Shown one piece after another: positions 27,601 to 35,215 of a stretch of 64,000 bases of DNA. Source of the DNA: Lagopus muta (Eukaryota > Chordata > Aves > Galliformes > Phasianidae); contig NC_064438.1 of NCBI RefSeq assembly GCF_023343835.1, forward strand, positions 18,310,077 through 18,374,076, in the 5' to 3' direction. Within the stretch, counting starts at the first letter, position 1; the number at the start of each line of letters is the position of its first letter. Below the pieces are notes generated by a model. The model did not search any database. It was given only the letters and a program-made list of their open reading frames with translations, and was not told where the DNA came from. A program made the position numbers and the translations under genes.

Positions 27601-28423
27601 GGAGCCATCCAACCTGGCCTTGAACACCTCCAGGGACGGGGCATCCACAACCTCTCTGGGCAGCCTGTTCCAGCACCTCACCACTCTCTCTGTGAAGAAC
27701 TTCCCCTGACATCCATCCTAAATCTTCCCTCATTCAACTTCAAACCATTTCCCCATGTCCTGCTGCTATCAACCCTTTCAAAGAGTTGATTCCCCTCCTG
27801 TTTGTAGGCTCCCTTCAAGTACTGCAATGAGATCACCCCACAGCCTTCTTTTCTTCAGGCTGAACAAGCCCTTCTCCTTCAGCCTGTCTTCGAAGGGGAG
27901 GTGCTCCAGCCCTCTCATCATCTTTGTGGCCCTCTGGACCCTCTCCAGCAGCTCCCTGCTCTCACACTGTGAGCTGCACACAGTCCCTTTCTTAAGAAAG
28001 AATGGAAGTAAAAATATGATCAGTTAGCTTGCAGTATTTAAAACTGCAGTAAACCAATGATTGTTTTACATTACTTCAAAACTTTCAGTTTCAATCTTTG
28101 TATCTCATGACTAAATTTTTTCATAGTGGTTACAGCTTCATAGTTTGGGGGAAAAGGTATTGAGATAAAGATGAAAACTGTAAAGACAAGCTGTACACTC
28201 TTGAATTCTGATGTACAGAATCTCTGAAAAGCATCTGCAGCCCAAATACCTAGTTTAGACCAGAGCTTGTAGTTTTTTGGTTTGTTTTCTGGTGGTGGTG
28301 GTTGTTGTTTCTGTTTTGTTTCCTTGCATAATCCCAGTGCCTCTCACATATTTTCTAGGTCGTGGAGGACCCCCAAGACCAAACAGAGGGATGCCTCAAA
28401 TGAACGCTCAGCAAGTGAATTAA
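6547..28423 (+). CDS. CAPRIN1: CAPRIN1, coding exons 2-18 (5'-partial gene)
   Basis: Caprin-1 is a cytoplasmic RNA-binding protein of stress granules and neuronal RNA granules. It binds G3BP1/2 and FMRP and controls translation and localisation of growth-related mRNAs. Seventeen exons join without a frame break into 637 residues plus stop (1914 nt). The human protein has 709 residues, as I recall, and its first coding exon supplies 72. So this would complete a 709-residue protein if the missing first exon, left of the window, is the same length; residue numbers below assume that. In order one sees an N-terminal charged helical part (about 73-125), the conserved HR1 region with its acidic end (to about 290), the G3BP-binding YNFMQDSMLEF segment (about 370-380), a Q/P/S-rich disordered part (about 430-600), and RG/RGG-rich ends (about 610-700). 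All introns are GT-AG. Joins: 6547-6609, 8418-8504, 10735-10973, 11091-11173, 13072-13209, 14514-14566, 14653-14739, 18922-19077, 19940-20048, 20502-20563, 21532-21642, 21910-22059, 22265-22415, 24549-24743, 25523-25623, 26442-26505, 28359-28423. Confidence 0.97.
8418..8504 (+). CDS. CAPRIN1: CAPRIN1 coding exon 3
   Basis: Phase 0/0, 29 codons, [20 protein letters not shown] then RSFMALSQD (about residues 94-122). A long T/C tract ending TTTTTAAG precedes it and the donor is GAT|GTAAGT. It is essentially identical to mammalian caprin-1. Confidence 0.96.
10735..10973 (+). CDS. CAPRIN1: CAPRIN1 coding exon 4 (core of HR1)
   Basis: This is the largest CAPRIN1 exon in the window (239 nt, phase 0 in, 2 out; about residues 123-202). 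It opens with [20 protein letters not shown] and continues [16 protein letters not shown] and [16 protein letters not shown]. It forms much of the conserved homology region HR1, where caprin-1 dimerises. The final Arg codon is split across the intron (AG|G). Confidence 0.97.
11091..11173 (+). CDS. CAPRIN1: CAPRIN1 coding exon 5
   Basis: Encodes [20 protein letters not shown] then KPVCGTT, 83 nt, entered with one base completing Arg and left with one base of Tyr (T|AT). The acceptor is TTTTTAAG and the donor CCT|GTAAGT. It is part of HR1. Confidence 0.96.
12029..12066 (+). repeat. (TTTTG)n simple repeat
   Basis: Runs of TTTTG and TTTTTTG ending in a T9 tract, in the intron between CAPRIN1 coding exons 5 and 6. 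Simple repeat only. Confidence 0.8.
13072..13209 (+). CDS. CAPRIN1: CAPRIN1 coding exon 6, tandem donor
   Basis: Encodes [20 protein letters not shown], then [13 protein letters not shown] and an acidic linker ending AEG (about residues 230-276). I set the end at 13209 because the donor GTAAGA is much stronger there and the resulting EGE matches the mammalian spacing (EAE) without a gap. A second GT three bases upstream (end 13206) would remove one Gly codon. Confidence 0.93.
14514..14566 (+). CDS. CAPRIN1: CAPRIN1 coding exon 7 (53 nt)
   Basis: A small acidic exon, [17 protein letters not shown], about residues 276-293. The acceptor is TTCTCACAG and the donor GAG|GTATTA. It is followed by the shortest intron in the gene (86 nt). 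Confidence 0.94.
14653..14739 (+). CDS. CAPRIN1: CAPRIN1 coding exon 8
   Basis: Phase 0/0, 29 codons: [20 protein letters not shown] then DEWTVETVE (about residues 294-322). The acceptor is TTTTATTTTAG and the donor GAG|GTAAGA. In the caprin family this part follows HR1 and is strongly conserved. Confidence 0.96.
18922..19077 (+). CDS. CAPRIN1: CAPRIN1 coding exon 9
   Basis: Phase 0/0, 52 codons: [20 protein letters not shown], then [20 protein letters not shown] and QGPYNFMQ (about residues 323-374). The last residues start the short G3BP-binding motif, which is completed by the next exon. Donor CAG|GTATGG. Confidence 0.96.
19940..20048 (+). CDS. CAPRIN1: CAPRIN1 coding exon 10 (G3BP-binding motif)
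   Basis: Encodes [20 protein letters not shown] then [16 protein letters not shown] (about residues 375-411). Together with YNFMQ from the previous exon it forms the segment that, in mammals, docks on the NTF2-like domain of G3BP1. The donor CAG|GTTTGT is weaker than its neighbours but the phase fits (one base, then TT). Confidence 0.95.
20502..20563 (+). CDS. CAPRIN1: CAPRIN1 coding exon 11
   Basis: Encodes (V)[20 protein letters not shown], 62 nt, ending in phase 0 with donor CAG|GTAAAA. It is the start of the disordered Q/P-rich part. Confidence 0.95.
21532..21642 (+). CDS. CAPRIN1: CAPRIN1 coding exon 12
   Basis: Phase 0/0, 37 codons: [20 protein letters not shown] then [17 protein letters not shown] (about residues 432-468). 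Donor CAG|GTAAGT. Low-complexity S/T/Q/P composition, consistent with a disordered linker. Confidence 0.95.
21910..22059 (+). CDS. CAPRIN1: CAPRIN1 coding exon 13
   Basis: Phase 0/0, 50 codons: [50 protein letters not shown] (about residues 469-518). The acceptor is ACTAG and the donor ACA|GTATGT. It is somewhat more C/G-rich than the surrounding introns. Confidence 0.95.
22265..22415 (+). CDS. CAPRIN1: CAPRIN1 coding exon 14
   Basis: Encodes [50 protein letters not shown] (about residues 519-569). It is strongly Gln/Asn-rich, the type of sequence that supports phase separation. It ends one base into the next codon (G|TG). Confidence 0.96.
22705..22718. repeat. TG/TA/CA microsatellite centre, 14-bp perfect palindrome
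   Basis: A T11 tract, then (TG)n, then TATACACATACACACA within a CAPRIN1 intron. The central TGTGTATATACACA is self-complementary. Alternating purine-pyrimidine sequence of this kind can adopt Z-DNA or a small cruciform. Confidence 0.8.
23411..23516. repeat. AT-rich simple repeat (TATATTAG-type)
   Basis: About 105 bases of almost pure A/T in a CAPRIN1 intron, built from imperfect TATATTAGTA and ATTATATTAT units. Many segments are self-complementary. Length is likely to vary between individuals. Confidence 0.85.
24549..24743 (+). CDS. CAPRIN1: CAPRIN1 coding exon 15 (first RG-rich block)
   Basis: Encodes [40 protein letters not shown], then [20 protein letters not shown] and NGFR (about residues 569-634). 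The RGG/RG repeats are the RNA-binding, arginine-methylated type of motif known in caprin-1. Donor AGAG|GTAAAT. Confidence 0.96.
25523..25623 (+). CDS. CAPRIN1: CAPRIN1 coding exon 16
   Basis: Encodes [20 protein letters not shown] then [14 protein letters not shown] (about residues 634-667), rich in Tyr, Gly and Arg as in phase-separating RNA-binding tails. The acceptor is TTTCCTTAG and the donor CGG|GTAAGA. Confidence 0.96.
26442..26505 (+). CDS. CAPRIN1: CAPRIN1 coding exon 17
   Basis: Encodes [20 protein letters not shown] then R (about residues 668-689). Donor CGAG|GTAATT. If the following intron is retained, the frame reads Gly-Asn-Ser-stop (TGA at 26514-26516). Confidence 0.95.
27482..27985 (-). 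mobile_element. CR1 LINE 3' part, reverse orientation
   Basis: A well-preserved CR1 copy of about 0.5 kb inserted in reverse in the last CAPRIN1 intron. The + strand starts with CACAGAATCACAGAATGGCC, the inverted 3' tail. It continues through GGTTGGAAGGGACCTCAAGG, CCAACCTGGCCTTGAACACC and GGGGCATCCACAACCTCTCT. It ends near CTGGACCCTCTCCAGCAGCT. It is 5' truncated. Confidence 0.95.
28359..28423 (+). CDS. CAPRIN1: CAPRIN1 last coding exon with stop
   Basis: Encodes [20 protein letters not shown] and TAA at 28421-28423. The acceptor is TTTTCTAG after a T-rich tract. The same exon continues into the 3' UTR. The C-terminus matches mammalian caprin-1 almost residue for residue. Confidence 0.97.
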
Positions 28424-29605
28424 ACAAATTCACAGGATTACGTGAAAACGCCAAAAACACACTGGCCAGTGTACTATACATGTTACCAGAAGAGTTATCA
28501 TCTATTTGTTCTCCCTTACAGGAAGTTTGTTGTAAAGGGACTATTTTCATTACCCATAATGACAGGACTACAGTTGCCAGCTTTATGTTACCTGGATATG
28601 GAAAGAAATAAACAACGTTTACTCTGCATGTTCTGTCCTAAGCATCATCTTGAGCCTTGCACATGAGATTCAGATTCCTCACCCTTGCTAAGAATAATGC
28701 AAAAAAAGGCAATTTTCAGGGTGATCCAGTCTCTCCATGGTTAACTGAAGTGGCAGGAAAAAGCAAAGACTCACTTCTGACATTAAAAGCGATGCAACAA
28801 ATTTGGATATAATCTGCAAATTCATAAAGAATTACTGTGGTGGCAAAACCTAATGTGACGAAACTTAATGTTCCCATGAAAGGATTGAAAAAGTGAAGTG
28901 TGGCTTGGTAGAGCAACTGCATTTCAGCTTTTTCATATTAAACTGAAGCACTGAACAGTTACAGATGTGTAGCGATGCATATTTCCCTAAGCAGGCTTAT
29001 AGCCAGTTTTTGACAAAGAAGAAGCGCCCTTAGCTACAGCGCTGCTCAGCACCAGGGCCCCGTTTACTGTGGCTAAGGACGTAGGGTCGCTTGCATAACT
29101 GCTAATGTTACTGTGTAATTTTTTTAAAGAAAAAAGCTTTCATTTGGCACTTCAACAAAATTTTGCAACAAACGCGAGTTATAATCTGGTTGGCCACTGT
29201 ATATTTGATGTGAAGTATTTAGATATCTCTTTGAAACACATTTAAGTTTCTTTGATAGCAATGACTTTTGTAAGGATTGGTACTCTCTATCATTCCTTAT
29301 GACTTGCACATTGTCTGTCACTAATACTTGACTTTGCTGTATTATCACCTAAATAACTGATGCCGGTACTGATGGAAATCTCTAATGGATAATCATAACA
29401 CTTTTGGTCACATGTCCTTTTGTCTTTCCTGCAGCCTTGAAGGTTTTAAGAAATCTCAAATGCCCGCTGCTGCTGCCCTTTTAATTGCTATCTTTTGAAA
29501 AGCACCAGTATGTGTTTGAATTGATTTCCCCTTTTAAGGGAAATGACAGCCAGCAGTTCCAGTTCTAATGGTATAAGCAAGACAAATAAAACATGTTTAT
29601 AAAAA
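28424..29605 (+). other. CAPRIN1: CAPRIN1 3' UTR (minimum extent)
   Basis: The UTR starts straight after the stop. From memory, several stretches closely resemble the human CAPRIN1 3' UTR, among them the block around 28450-28660, TAAGGATTGGTACT near 29272, and the CACCAGTATGTGTTTGAATT block near 29503. An AATAAA at 29585-29590 is a plausible poly(A) signal. Resemblance seems to continue for about another 70 bases (CCTGAACACTGGTTTTCAG near 29611), so a longer form is likely. Further AATAAA hexamers at 30500 and 30764 could end it. The exact cleavage site is not visible from sequence alone. Confidence 0.8.
29585..29590 (+). terminator. Candidate CAPRIN1 poly(A) signal (proximal)
   Basis: AATAAA about 1.16 kb after the stop codon. 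Mammal-like sequence continues beyond it, so it may be one of several alternative signals. Confidence 0.55.
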
Positions 29606-30763
29606 TTGTATCCTGAACACTGGTTTTCAGCGACTGAAACAAATCTAATGTAACGGGTTTACAATGCATAAGGTTTTCTCTTTTCAATGAAAGATTTTCC
29701 TGAATAGTTGTCAAACTCCCGTTTTCTCATTTGATTCTAATACCTGTGACATCTAGGAAGTTTTTCTTCTTGTGGAGACTCTCCTTCTCATCAAGGCAGC
29801 AATGTCTAGAAGAAATGGCATAAGACTAGGAGCTGGAAATTACCAAGTTTTACTCAAGTTTTTACTGTATACTTGTGGTATAATCTTTGGAAAATCACTT
29901 GTGCCTCACTTTTGCGCACATGCACTCTCTCTGCAGTAGGGAGAATATATTGATAGCTGCCTCCATAGAGGTGTTGGTAGTTGTGTTGCATTTATAGCAT
30001 GTGCAAGAAGAAAAGCGCTGTGTTGCTCATCAGATAATTCCCACGTGTGGAAGGGTGACGTTAAGGAACAGCTACCCATTGCTTACCTGTTATATACAGA
30101 ACTGAAAGTTGTTTTTGCTGAGAGTTTTGCCCAGAGGGACATTTCTACGTTGTATCATAACTGAACTTTCAGAACAACTTGTATTTTTTGACTTTGTTGC
30201 TGAATAGTGCATACAGATAGATGGTAAGGTCACTTTTCCATTTTACACGTGAAGAGCACAAACAAGAAAAGTTTTTACTGAGGAGTGATAAGCTTTTGAA
30301 GACAATGCTACACAGCAAACACCTTGAAACAATGCTGATGGCTAGAAGCACAGCAGTTGTAGTCAAGGCCTAGGAACATTCCAAGCCAGTGTAAAGATAA
30401 AACCTGCAGTCCGGTAAGAAGTTGCTGTTCTGTGTCTTTTTTTAGGAAGCTGTTACTGAGCTAATAGTCCCAATTGGTTTTTTTAACTGGAAAAAAAAAA
30501 ATAAAAGACAAACCTTTTAATGCTGAACTGATGTAGGAAACAGTGATTTTTTTTTTTCTTTTTGTGTGCATCAGCTTACTTTGAAATGGTTGGTAGAATA
30601 TAAGCTATTCAGCCTTTTCTGTTGCACACCAAATGCGAATTCAATAGTTAATTGTAGTTGGATAGTGAACTTGCAGCATACTGAATTAAAGACCACTGAA
30701 TTGATCAGAACATTCCACTTAAGTTTTTTTTTTTTTTTTTTTGAAGCATAATTTAAATTTATT

Positions 30764-30769
30764 AATAAA
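30764..30769 (+). terminator. Candidate distal poly(A) signal
   Basis: AATAAA followed within about 12 bases by a G/T-rich GTGGGTGTTTG element, the usual layout of a cleavage site, and preceded by a T20 tract at 30723-30742. It could end a long CAPRIN1 3' UTR of about 2.4 kb. Confidence 0.35.
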
Positions 30770-31152
30770 ACGTGGGTGTTTGAGAGGCCTCTTATTTGAG
30801 ATGCAAAGTTGTAAGCCTTTTCGTGTATGAAAATGGTCTTTAGAATAGCTGTTCTACTGTATGCTGATAGAGGGAGATGTGTAACGATAATAACTATAAA
30901 CAAGTACTTAATACATGTTTAATCTGGGAATTTGCACTGACTCCTTTAATCTCAATACATGCAGCTAATAAACAGTATACTGAAAAATTGCCTCGAGTCA
31001 CAGTATGGCACATAGATTCATTAACTGGTTTTCTGGCCTGTTCAGGGGGTTTGTCAGTCAACATTATGGTTGATTGTAAGGGTCCAGCTTGTTTTCTTTG
31101 CTTGGTCCACTGCAGTGCAAGTGTGATGCTACACATTTTAAAGAACTGTATT

Positions 31153-31169
31153 GAGAGAGAGAGAGAGAG
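31153..31169. repeat. (GA)n microsatellite
   Basis: Eight GA units in intergenic DNA between CAPRIN1 and NAT10. No further structure. Confidence 0.8.
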
Positions 31170-32725
31170 GACTTCAGAGCTTTCAAGTACCATCACTGCT
31201 TAGATTACTTCTAGATCTGAGTTGCACTCAGATCAAAAGCAATTCAAGATCACTTTCATTTGGGGAAAAAGAAATCTGTGTTGTGAACATGGAACAGTTA
31301 CAAAATGATGGTAAGCAGGTGAAATAGGTAGCAGTTCTGGCCTGGTTCTGTTGTAGAGCCCTTTCTTTTGACACCAGGGGGCAAATATCGTACTTTTGAG
31401 CCTGTATATACATACATCAGTTGCTCTCATGGTGGTTTACTTGATTCTTCCCTGAATTAGTCTCTTTGGAGCATTACAGACAAGTAATGACTGCCTTCTG
31501 GTGTGTGCAGCTATTACGAGAGAAGTGTTTTTGTTCCCAGCTGGGACTTCATTATCTAGTAGCAAGGCTGTGATAACATACGTGTTTGAGAACCAGCTTT
31601 TAGCACTGCAGTGTGTCATAAAAGGATTCTTGAGTAAATCATCCGTGAGGTGGCTCCAGAGTTTTCAGATGTTTCTACCTAATGTTACTGTATCTGGGAC
31701 ATTTCAGACCTTTCTGGACATGTTGCATAACTTAAATCATGAGCTGCTTGTCGTACCTAAGGTCAATCTTGTCCTACTTAGTTGTATGTACTGGCTCTCT
31801 TCTAAAGAGTCCACCAATACAAATTTTAGATTTTGTTATAGTAAATCTATAATCCTAGGCTTAACTGCCATTTTTCTTTCCAGGGTATGGCAGTAAAGTA
31901 TTGAAGTCTTATGATTAGACATCATCCAGAGTAGATGCAAGAATGACAGTGATGGCTGGATAATAGCTAATGGTGTATTCTGCTGGGACTTTGTAACTTT
32001 CAGAGAATTTCATTACCTTAAAAGTCTTCTCCATACATCCCACATATGTTATGTTTTAGGCAGATTATTTGATTGGGTTGGAGGTTACCTTCGTGTACAT
32101 TGTCACTATAGAATGGACAAGCTGTCCTTCTCTCCCCAAATGGCATTTGAATAATTAGGTGTTGAAATGGCTTTAACCCTAGGCAAATATTCAAGGTGTG
32201 ATAAATAATAGTGAGAAAGCAGTAACTTCCTGTGGTTAATTGCAGATAGGGCAAAAACTTTGTAATCCAGCAGAATAAGGTAAATGATCAGAAGACTCTT
32301 GACACTCCTGGTCTTTATTTGAAGGTCTGGACGTAGCCAAGCTAAGTAGCTGACTTTTTTACCATTTCTTTGCAAGAATAATTTGTTATGAATGCTTATC
32401 TGAGGTGCAGATGTTAAGTGTCAGTGGGCAAAATTTGTGGTATTCTTCAGATTTCTTATCTCAAGTCTGCTGTAGATAGAAAGGGACACGAGGAAGCTGC
32501 TTGACATTAAATTCCATTAATAAGACTGTCGAAGTCACATCTTGAAAAATAAAGCTCTTCCTCTTGTCCGTGCAAAGCTCATTTTGCAACTAAACAAATA
32601 GAACTGCCTCAGTCTTTCAGATCTGTGCTCCTATTTACAGTGCTCCATCTGCATTCAGTGTGGAACAAATGAAGGCATTTAATTATTTGTGCTGGCACCA
32701 TCAGTTCTGCAGATGAGATGGGTAG

Positions 32726-32791
32726 TTAACTTTTACCTCTGGGTGACCTGACTTAACTGACTTAACCTGACTTAACTTTTACCTCTGGGTG
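32726..32791. repeat. 20-bp direct repeat with ACTTAAC units between
   Basis: TTAACTTTTACCTCTGGGTG occurs at 32726-32745 and again at 32772-32791. Between the copies is a shorter repeat of GACTTAAC(C/T) units. This looks like replication slippage or a local tandem duplication. Confidence 0.85.
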
Positions 32792-34712
32792 CTTTGTCTG
32801 AGAAGCAAGCAAAAAATTGTTCTAAACAAGAAAATTCTCCTTTTGAACTTCAAAAGAGAATGGTTTTCTTTTTAAAACTTGAGCTTAAATATAGTTATCA
32901 TCTTGTGGAAAATGCATTGCAAAACTGCAATAGTGTCCTTGTAATTATAAATTATAAAACTACTGTAGTTATTCCATCACAAGATCACAAGCTAAGTGGG
33001 CAATTAGTCTTGTACTAATGTCAGATTTCTTATGTTCAGTGGCAGAATTAAGTACAAGGAGTTTTCATATTAACTTTGGCAAAATTCCATCATTTAATGT
33101 GAGATCGGCATACTCCGTGCTCATGCAGAAAGGTAATGACTTAAGCTGCTTTTGTTTGGCCATTATGTTTTTTCAGAGGGAGAGGGAGAAGGTCCTTAAA
33201 ACTCTCCCATCTGCAACTGCTTGCATTCCCTGGCAATAAATGTTTTTCATCCCAATCAGCACATCATCTAAGATGAAATAAGGATGATTAGCACGGCACC
33301 TGGATGTTTAGGGATTGATATTGCATTCAAATCATCTCACGTTAAAATTGAGGGATGTAACCTGAAGGGAAAGCTGTAAGTGGACTTTTAAAGAAAATGT
33401 CTCTTCCTGTACCTGAAAGAAAGCCCTCACCCTCATCTACTTTTATGCAGCTTTAGAAGCAGCATCTTGGATTTCTGTCTCATAAACTGGATATGTTGAA
33501 TTTCTAGTGTGCTATCAAAAAGACTCTGATAAGAAACTAATTTTCTAAATGGTTTATCTATTAGAAGAGGTACTATCCTATTCATTTTCTTAGGCTTTTT
33601 GAATACGATGTAATTGTTATTTGTAATTCTGTAGGTCTAGCATTAATGGAAGGAAGGAAGGAAAATTGTTTCCCAAATTGACATCATAAAGTCAACTTGA
33701 GCAGTGTTTCAGAGAACTGTATTAGCAAAATGACATTGTGACTTGACAGTTGTGACTGAGTGAAATTGATCAGCGTTAGCCCTTAATGGGATCATGGGCT
33801 GCACCAAAAGTTACGTTTCTCCAGCCCCCATCTCCCCTATCCCTTTATGTTCATGAGATAATCAGGCAGGTGTAACTGGCTCAGTCCAACTATGATGTCC
33901 AGTTTCGGCTTTGTATAGATGTGCTCAGATACCTAATTAATGGATCAAGTGTTCAGCTGATTTTTTGTATCCATTACACTTGTACTAAATGAAAATATAT
34001 TTCATATATATTTCATAATTTTTAAGGCTATTCCATATTAGAACAAATTTTAGTAATGCATCTACTGCACAAAATAAGTTCTCAGACTTACCTTCTCGTT
34101 AACCTGCAGGCTCTGGTTTTCCGATGGCCTTAAACATTCCTACAACTTCACAGTTCTTTACCTCTCCATTTAAAACAAATTGGCTCGTGGCGTATGTAAG
34201 CACCTGAAACATAAGTAGTTTCAATGTTTTATGTCCTTTTAAGCAAATATTCCACAGCTATCCCTCAGGAATTGACTTGCTGTGCTTCTGTTGTGTTGGT
34301 GATTTCGTTTGGATACCTGGCTTCTCCTCAAGGTTTGTTCCACAGCCTTAAAGAGCTTGAATTCAATAGTTTGATTGCACGTGTTGCTGTTTTGAAACTG
34401 ATATTTATCTCAGCATCTGCCCAGCGGTACTAAGCGCGCTCCCTTATGCTGTTACCCGCTTTTTAAACGCTTCCGAACTCGTTCTGGCGGTATGAAGAGC
34501 CAGCAATAGCCGTGTTTGTGCAGGCAGCTCGCTCGGCTGACGTTGCAGCTGCTCTTTTACCCGACAGCTTGAGCGGTACTTTTATTGAGATGCAAGGTAA
34601 CTGACGTTTCTTAGGCTCTAATGGCTCATTACCGGACGATACCGCACCACACAGCCTCGTTATTTTGCCGTGCACGCGCTCCGTCCCGCCGCCCCTTTCT
34701 CAGGCCGCAGGG

Positions 34713-34724
34713 CCGCCATGGCGG
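34713..34724. promoter_or_regulatory. Palindromic YY1-like site
   Basis: CCGCCATGGCGG is a perfect 12-bp palindrome in the CpG island, carrying the CCGCCAT core of YY1 sites on both strands. It lies about 390 bases upstream of the NAT10 start codon. Binding is inferred from the motif only. Confidence 0.4.
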
Positions 34725-35022
34725 GGCGCTCGCTCGAGCAGTCAGACGTTGCAAGCGATGTTTATTTCGGGGAAAAAAGAATTAAAACTTTTTCAAGCGC
34801 GCTTCAGCCCGTTTTTACAACCGGCTGCGCCGTCGCTCGGACACGAGTGGCGCCGCCTATGCGCTCTCCGAAGCGCCGCCGTTCAGACCCGCGGCCTCCC
34901 CTTCCGCCGAGCCCGGTGCCGCCCCGCGCTGAGGGAGCCGCGCCGCACAGGCGCTGGCCAGGACAGCCTCGCACGGGGTCCTACTTGAGCGGCGGCGCGC
35001 GCGCCTTGCGCCGCGCGGTTCC

Positions 35023-35028
35023 CACGTG
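35023..35028. promoter_or_regulatory. CACGTG E-box in NAT10 promoter
   Basis: CACGTG inside the 10-bp palindrome CCCACGTGGG, 80 bases upstream of the NAT10 ATG. Canonical E-boxes near the start of ribosome-biogenesis genes are typical MYC/MAX or USF sites, so control by growth signals is plausible. This is inferred from motif and position. Confidence 0.5.
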
Positions 35029-35107
35029 GGGTGCGTGGTGCGGAGCGCGGCCAAGAGCTGTCGGTAGCGGCTGAGAGGCGGGAAGGACCGAGCGCTCGGC
35101 CGGCGCC

Positions 35108-35215
35108 ATGCAGCGCCGCAAGGTGGATAATCGAATCCGGGTGCTGATTGAGAACGGGGTGGCGGAGCGGCAGAGGGGCCTCTTCGTGGTGGTCGGCGAC
35201 CGCGGCAAGGACCAG
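35108..35215 (+). CDS. NAT10: NAT10 coding exon 1
   Basis: [20 protein letters not shown] then [16 protein letters not shown], 36 codons, phase 0 out, donor CAG|GTGAGC. The start has G at -3 (GGCGCCATGC) and corresponds to the human start (MHRKKVDNRIR). In the CpG island. Confidence 0.97.

Larger units (their letters stand above)
30790..34429. other. CAPRIN1-NAT10 intergenic region
   Basis: About 3.6 kb with no gene I can support. Open frames of up to 131 codons (31501-31896, +) look like chance: they lack family resemblance and a clear promoter. The region contains a short (GA)n at 31153-31169, a small local duplication at 32726-32791, and no recognisable CR1. Nothing else stands out until CpG density rises near 34430. 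Confidence 0.6.

Noticed and set aside
27457-27789. Protein-like frames of 60-110 codons at 27.5-28.0 kb
   Set aside because: These are translations of the CR1 copy, mostly in its inverted orientation, not host genes.
31501-31896. 131-codon open frame between CAPRIN1 and NAT10
   Set aside because: No recognisable domain, no promoter or splice signals, and A/T-balanced intergenic context. Length is within what chance gives over 64 kb on two strands.
34670-35074. 134-codon open frame upstream of NAT10
   Set aside because: It lies in the CpG island where stop codons are rare because of G/C content. Its translation is Arg/Ala/Pro-rich with no family resemblance, and several overlapping frames are equally open.
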